Of a stretch of DNA of 64,000 nt, positions 60,578-64,000 are shown one piece after another. The notes beneath the pieces were generated by a model, which was not told where the DNA came from, did not search any database, and saw only the letters and a list, made by a program, of their open reading frames with translations. Every line of letters begins with the position of its first letter. Position 1 is the first letter of the stretch. Source of the stretch: Paenarthrobacter aurescens (GTDB lineage Bacteria; Actinomycetota; Actinomycetes; Actinomycetales; Micrococcaceae); contig NZ_JAOEFX010000003.1 of NCBI RefSeq assembly GCF_025421775.1, positions 558,001-622,000 of the forward strand, given 5' to 3'. The translations under genes and the position numbers were made by a program.

Positions 60578-62260
60578 ATGCGTTTCTCGCGCACTTCCAA
60601 AGCTCTAGGCGTAGCGGCAATCATCGCCCTCGCAGTGACCGGTTGCGGCGGCGGTGGCGGCACCAGCACAAACAGCTCTGCCGCAGCTGACCCGAACAAG
60701 GTCATTTCCGCATACAGCAACGAACCGCAGAACCCGCTGCTTCCGGCCAACACCAACGAGGTGTATGGTGGCCGCGTCGTCGAGCTGCTGTTCGAAGGCC
60801 TTCGCGCCTACGACTCGGACGGCAAGCCCGTCAACGCCCTGGCGGAGTCGATTGAGACAACCGACTCGCAGAACTGGACCATCAAGGTCAAGTCCGGCGC
60901 AAAGTTCACCAACGGCGAAGCCATCACGGCCAAGACGTTCGTTGATTCCTGGAACTTCGCCGCGCTGAGCACCAACCTCCAGAACAATGGCTTCTTCTTT
61001 GAATCCATCGAGGGCTACGCCGATGTCAGTGCAGTCACTGAGACCACCGGCGCCGACGGCAAGAAGACCTCCACTCCGGCACCTACGGCCCAGACCATGT
61101 CCGGCCTGGCTGCGACTGACGACCAGACCATCACGGTCAAGCTCGGCCAGCCTGAGGCTGACTGGTCGCTGCGCCTCGGTTACTCCGCCTTCTACCCGTT
61201 GCCTTCCGAGGCTCTGAAGGACCCGAAGAAGTTCGGCGAGAACCCGATCGGCAACGGCCCGTACAAGTTCGAGAAGGAAGGTGCCTGGGTACACGACCAG
61301 TCCATCTCCTTGGTCAAGAACGCCGACTACACCGGCCCGCGTGCTGCCAAGAACGGTGGCGTGACCTTCAAGTTCTACACTGATCCGGGCCCCGCATACA
61401 CGGATCTTCAGGCAGACAACCTCGACATCACGGACGTTGTTCCGTCGAACGCGCTGAAGACCTACACCACGGACTTCCCGGACCGTAACTCCACGCGCCC
61501 GAACGCCAACAACGCCACCCTGAACATCCCGGGCTACAACCCGAACTTCCAGGGTGAAGCCGGTATCCTGCGTCGCCAGGCACTGTCCCACGCCATCAAC
61601 CGCGAAGAGATCACCAAGGTCATCTTCAACGGCACGCGTACCCCGGCCACCGAGTTCACGGCTCCCGTGCTTGACGGCTACAACGACGCCATCCCCGGCA
61701 GCGACGTCCTGAAGTTCGACGCTCAGAAGGCCAAGGATCTCTGGGCCCAGGCCGAGAAGATCAAGCCGTACGACGGTTCCAAGCCGCTCCTGATCGCCTC
61801 CAACACTGACGGTGGTAACAAGGAATGGATCGACGCCGTAGCCAACGGTTTCAAGAACAACCTCGGCATCGAGGCTGAAATCCAGCCGTTCGCCAAGTTC
61901 GCTGAAGTTCTGGACCTCCGTAAGTCGCAGTCCCTCCCGGGCCTGACCCGCGCAGGCTGGCAGGGTGACTACCCGTCGCTCTACAACTTCCTCGGACCGG
62001 TATGGGCTACCAACGCCTCGTCCAACTACGAGAAGTACTCGAACGCCGAGTTCGACAAGCTCCTCAAGGAAGGCCTGGCTGCCAAGACGCCTGAAGATGC
62101 CAACAAGAAGTTCAACGAGGCACAGGAGATCCTGTTCAAGGAACTCCCGGGCTTGCCCCTGTGGTACCGGGCGACCCCGATCGTATGGAGCAACAACGTT
62201 GTGTCAGCTGAAACCGGCTGGAACGGCGGCGTCCGCTACTTCGACATCGAGGCCAAGTAG
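60578..62260 (+). CDS. Peptide ABC transporter substrate-binding lipoprotein (OppA/DppA type)
   Basis: 560 aa. Signal with basic start and lipobox ending at Cys23 (LAVTGC), then Gly/Ser linker. SBP_bac_5 features: NPLLPANTNEVYGGRVVELLFEGLRAYD, WTIKVKSGAKFTNGEAITAKTFVDSWNF, NPIGNGPYKFEKE, LRRQALSHAINREEI and LPLWYRATPIVWSNNV. Captures peptides outside the membrane for the DppBC channel encoded next. Start ATG 60578 with AGGAGG four nt upstream. Confidence 0.94.
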   Translation: MRFSRTSKALGVAAIIALAVTGCGGGGGTSTNSSAAADPNKVISAYSNEPQNPLLPANTNEVYGGRVVELLFEGLRAYDSDGKPVNALAESIETTDSQNWTIKVKSGAKFTNGEAITAKTFVDSWNFAALSTNLQNNGFFFESIEGYADVSAVTETTGADGKKTSTPAPTAQTMSGLAATDDQTITVKLGQPEADWSLRLGYSAFYPLPSEALKDPKKFGENPIGNGPYKFEKEGAWVHDQSISLVKNADYTGPRAAKNGGVTFKFYTDPGPAYTDLQADNLDITDVVPSNALKTYTTDFPDRNSTRPNANNATLNIPGYNPNFQGEAGILRRQALSHAINREEITKVIFNGTRTPATEFTAPVLDGYNDAIPGSDVLKFDAQKAKDLWAQAEKIKPYDGSKPLLIASNTDGGNKEWIDAVANGFKNNLGIEAEIQPFAKFAEVLDLRKSQSLPGLTRAGWQGDYPSLYNFLGPVWATNASSNYEKYSNAEFDKLLKEGLAAKTPEDANKKFNEAQEILFKELPGLPLWYRATPIVWSNNVVSAETGWNGGVRYFDIEAK

Positions 62261-62291
62261 TCTCCAGGATCTGAACTTGCCTTAGGGCAAA

Positions 62292-62330
62292 GGGGGTCCG
62301 GCCAAAGTGCCGGGCCCCCCTTGCTTGCTT
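62292..62330 (+). terminator. Intercistronic attenuator hairpin between binding protein and permease genes
   Basis: GGGGGTCCGGC (62292-62302) pairs with GCCGGGCCCCC (62309-62319) with one G-T pair and a 6-nt loop, followed by a weak TTGCTTGCTT tract. Likely lets the binding protein be made in excess over the permeases. Confidence 0.65.
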
Positions 62331-62384
62331 GGCAGGAAGGCACACATGACACACCAATGCCCCACCACCGGAGAGGGGTGACCC

Positions 62385-63314
62385 GTGGTTCGCTTCATTT
62401 TCCGTAGACTCCTGCAGGTCATCCCGGTATTCCTGGGGACCACGCTCCTCGTCTACTACATGGTCTTCGCACTACCCGGCGACCCGATTGCCGCCCTCTT
62501 CGGAGATCGCCAGCCCCCGCAGAGCGTCATCGACGCCCTGCGGGCCCAGTACAACCTGGACCAGCCATTCTGGGTTCAATATGGCCTCTTCATCAAGAAC
62601 TTGTTTACCTTCAACCTTGGTGTTGACTTCACCCAGCAGCCCATCGCCGACTCCCTGGCCAGGGCTTTCCCCGTCACGGCAATGCTGGCTATCGAAGCAC
62701 TCATCATCCAGGCCGTGTTCGGCATCGCTTTCGGTGTCTTCGCTGGCCTTAAAAAGGGCAAGCTTTTCGACTCCACCGTCCTGGTTGTTTCGCTCCTGGT
62801 GATCGCAGTCCCGACCTTCGTGTTGGGCTTCGTTTTCCAGCTCGTCTTCGGTGTCCAGCTCGGATGGGCCAAACCTACAGTTGGTGCCAATGCCGACTGG
62901 GGCAACCTGATTCTTCCAGCCGTCGTACTCGGACTGGTCTCGTTCGCCTACGTCCTCCGACTGACCCGCGCGTCTGTCAGCGAGAACATGAACGCCGACT
63001 ATGTGCGTACAGCTACGGCAAAGGGACTCTCCCGGCCCCGCGTCGTGATGGCCCACATTCTCAGGAACTCGTTGATCCCGGTGGTGACCTACCTGGGCGC
63101 CAACCTTGGCGGCCTTATGGGCGGTGCCATCGTTACTGAGGGCATCTTCAACGTCCCCGGAGTGGGCAACAAACTCTTCCAGGCCATCCAGCGAAGCGAG
63201 GGCCCCACCATCGTTGCGATCGTGAGCGTCCTGGTCCTTGTTTTCGTCATCACCAACCTCTTGGTTGACCTCCTGTACGCCTGGCTTGACCCGAGGATCC
63301 GCTATGACCAGTAA
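62385..63314 (+). CDS. Peptide ABC transporter permease, DppB type
   Basis: 309 aa. N-terminal MVRFIFRRLLQVIPVFLGTTLLVYYMVFALPGDP is the DppB/OppB hallmark, with six helices and the EAA loop NADYVRTATAKGLSRPRVVMAHILRNSLIPVVTYLGANLGGLMGGAIVTEGIF. GTG start at 62385 with GAGAGGGG upstream. The next permease starts 11 nt before its stop. Confidence 0.95.
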   Translation: MVRFIFRRLLQVIPVFLGTTLLVYYMVFALPGDPIAALFGDRQPPQSVIDALRAQYNLDQPFWVQYGLFIKNLFTFNLGVDFTQQPIADSLARAFPVTAMLAIEALIIQAVFGIAFGVFAGLKKGKLFDSTVLVVSLLVIAVPTFVLGFVFQLVFGVQLGWAKPTVGANADWGNLILPAVVLGLVSFAYVLRLTRASVSENMNADYVRTATAKGLSRPRVVMAHILRNSLIPVVTYLGANLGGLMGGAIVTEGIFNVPGVGNKLFQAIQRSEGPTIVAIVSVLVLVFVITNLLVDLLYAWLDPRIRYDQ

Positions 63315-64000
63315 TACTGAACACTTTGTGGCTCCCGTCGAGGAAACGCCGCTTCTGGCCACTGACGCTGTCAAGACAGATCAGGCGCCACTGAGCCTTT
63401 GGGCCGACGCTTGGCGGAAGCTTCGCCGCCGCCCCATGTTCATCGTCTCCTCGCTGCTGATCCTGCTCCTGGTGATCGTTGCAGTCTTCCCGGGACTGTT
63501 CACCAGCGTGGAACCCAATAACGACTGCCAGTTGGCCAACTCTGAGGGCGCGCCCACTGCCGGCCACCCGCTCGGTTTCACCCTGCAAGGCTGCGACGTC
63601 TATTCCCGCGTGATTCACGGTACGCAGGCTTCCTTGTCTGTCGGTGTCCTGTCCGTGCTGGCCGTCGTCCTCATTGGTGTCACACTGGGTGCGCTGGCAG
63701 GTTACTACGGTGGCTGGCTGGACTCTGTCCTTGCACGTCTCGGCGACATTTTCTTCGCGCTGCCGATCATCCTCGGCGCCCTTGTTATCACCCAGTTGCC
63801 GTTGTTCCGCGAGAACAGGAGCGTTTGGACCGTGGTCCTGACCATATCCTTGCTCGCCTGGCCCCAAATGGCGCGTATCACCAGAGGTGCCGTCATTGAG
63901 GTGCGCAACGCGGACTTCGTCACCGCGGCCCGCTCCTTGGGTGTTTCCAAGTTCGGTGCCCTGGTGAAGCACGCTTTGCCGAACGCCCTGGCGCCCGTGA
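63304..64000 (+). CDS. Peptide ABC transporter permease, DppC type (truncated by window end)
   Basis: At least 232 residues, open at the end of the window. N-terminal cytoplasmic segment LSLWADAWRKLRRRPMFIVSSLLILLLVIVAVFPGLF, periplasmic loop with two Cys (NDCQLAN and LQGCDVYSR), helices with VGVLSVLAVVLIGVTLGALAGYYGGWLDSVLARLGDIFFALPIILGALVI, then the start of the EAA loop (EVRNADFVTAARSLGVSKFGALVKHALPNALAP). Overlaps the DppB gene by 11 nt. ATPase genes probably follow outside the window. Confidence 0.92.
   Translation, partial: MTSNTEHFVAPVEETPLLATDAVKTDQAPLSLWADAWRKLRRRPMFIVSSLLILLLVIVAVFPGLFTSVEPNNDCQLANSEGAPTAGHPLGFTLQGCDVYSRVIHGTQASLSVGVLSVLAVVLIGVTLGALAGYYGGWLDSVLARLGDIFFALPIILGALVITQLPLFRENRSVWTVVLTISLLAWPQMARITRGAVIEVRNADFVTAARSLGVSKFGALVKHALPNALAPV

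Overview
The window looks like a chromosomal segment of a high-GC actinobacterium of the Micrococcaceae, close to Arthrobacter/Paenarthrobacter. The evidence is the GC-rich third codon positions, frequent GTG and TTG starts, many TANNNT boxes placed 6-8 nt before start codons (leaderless transcription), and actinobacterial gene neighbourhoods: guaB/guaB3/guaA, FmdB/5-FCL/galU/rimJ-type GNAT/membrane protein, and xseB-xseA/ispH/ychF. I see no insertion sequence, prophage, CRISPR array or rRNA. One tRNA gene (Ala, CGC) is present.

Layout. 1-4.2 kb: two tandem, translationally coupled membrane acyltransferases with C-terminal SGNH domains. 4.5-18 kb: purine and respiratory housekeeping genes (guaB, guaB3, guaA, glpD, orphan PTS EIIA, SURF1, DUF3817). 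Set among these is an unusual small locus: a WXG100-type protein with a hydrophobic C-terminus, a 210-aa partner, and two paralogous four-helix membrane proteins lying on either side of guaB3. 18-22 kb: a 1387-aa SF1-helicase-like protein whose Walker A lysine is replaced by Gln. 22-28 kb: SAF-domain protein, FmdB zinc ribbon, 5-formyl-THF cyclo-ligase, galU, GNAT, membrane protein, Rossmann reductase, tRNA-Ala. 28-35 kb: PadR regulator with a three-copy 10-bp-period operator-like repeat, ABC1/UbiB kinase, UspA, a CrcB pair, BfrB-type ferritin, zapE, corA, DUF1761. 35-43 kb: a regulator/transporter zone (two Lrp/AsnC, two MFS, TMEM175, LysR), nitronate monooxygenase, a BadF/NAGK-type kinase and pirin. 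43-47 kb: GH35 beta-galactosidase, NUDIX, a 30-codon leader-like sORF, rsgA. 47-51 kb: a complete OpuC-type osmoprotectant ABC operon. 51-60 kb: alaA, PPK2, xseB/xseA, membrane protein, ispH, rmuC, ychF, a 41-aa charged protein and an SRPBCC protein. 60.4-64 kb: start of an oligopeptide/dipeptide ABC operon (binding lipoprotein, DppB, truncated DppC) that continues past the window.

How the genes work together. guaB and guaA carry IMP to XMP to GMP, and guaB3 is a CBS-less, Cys-less IMPDH paralogue. galU supplies UDP-glucose. The Opu operon handles compatible solutes, and crcB, ferritin, corA and TMEM175 handle ions. Several operons are tightly coupled by ATGA/GTGA/TGATG overlaps (acyltransferases, SURF1-DUF3817, 11081-11710, corA-zapE, crcB-crcB, opu). 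The most novel part is the WXG100 module at 8.0-12.35 kb, read here as a possible type VII-linked effector locus with a partly decayed second copy. The clearest genome-scale signal is that 20 genes share the same leaderless -10 geometry, which also corrects several start codons.
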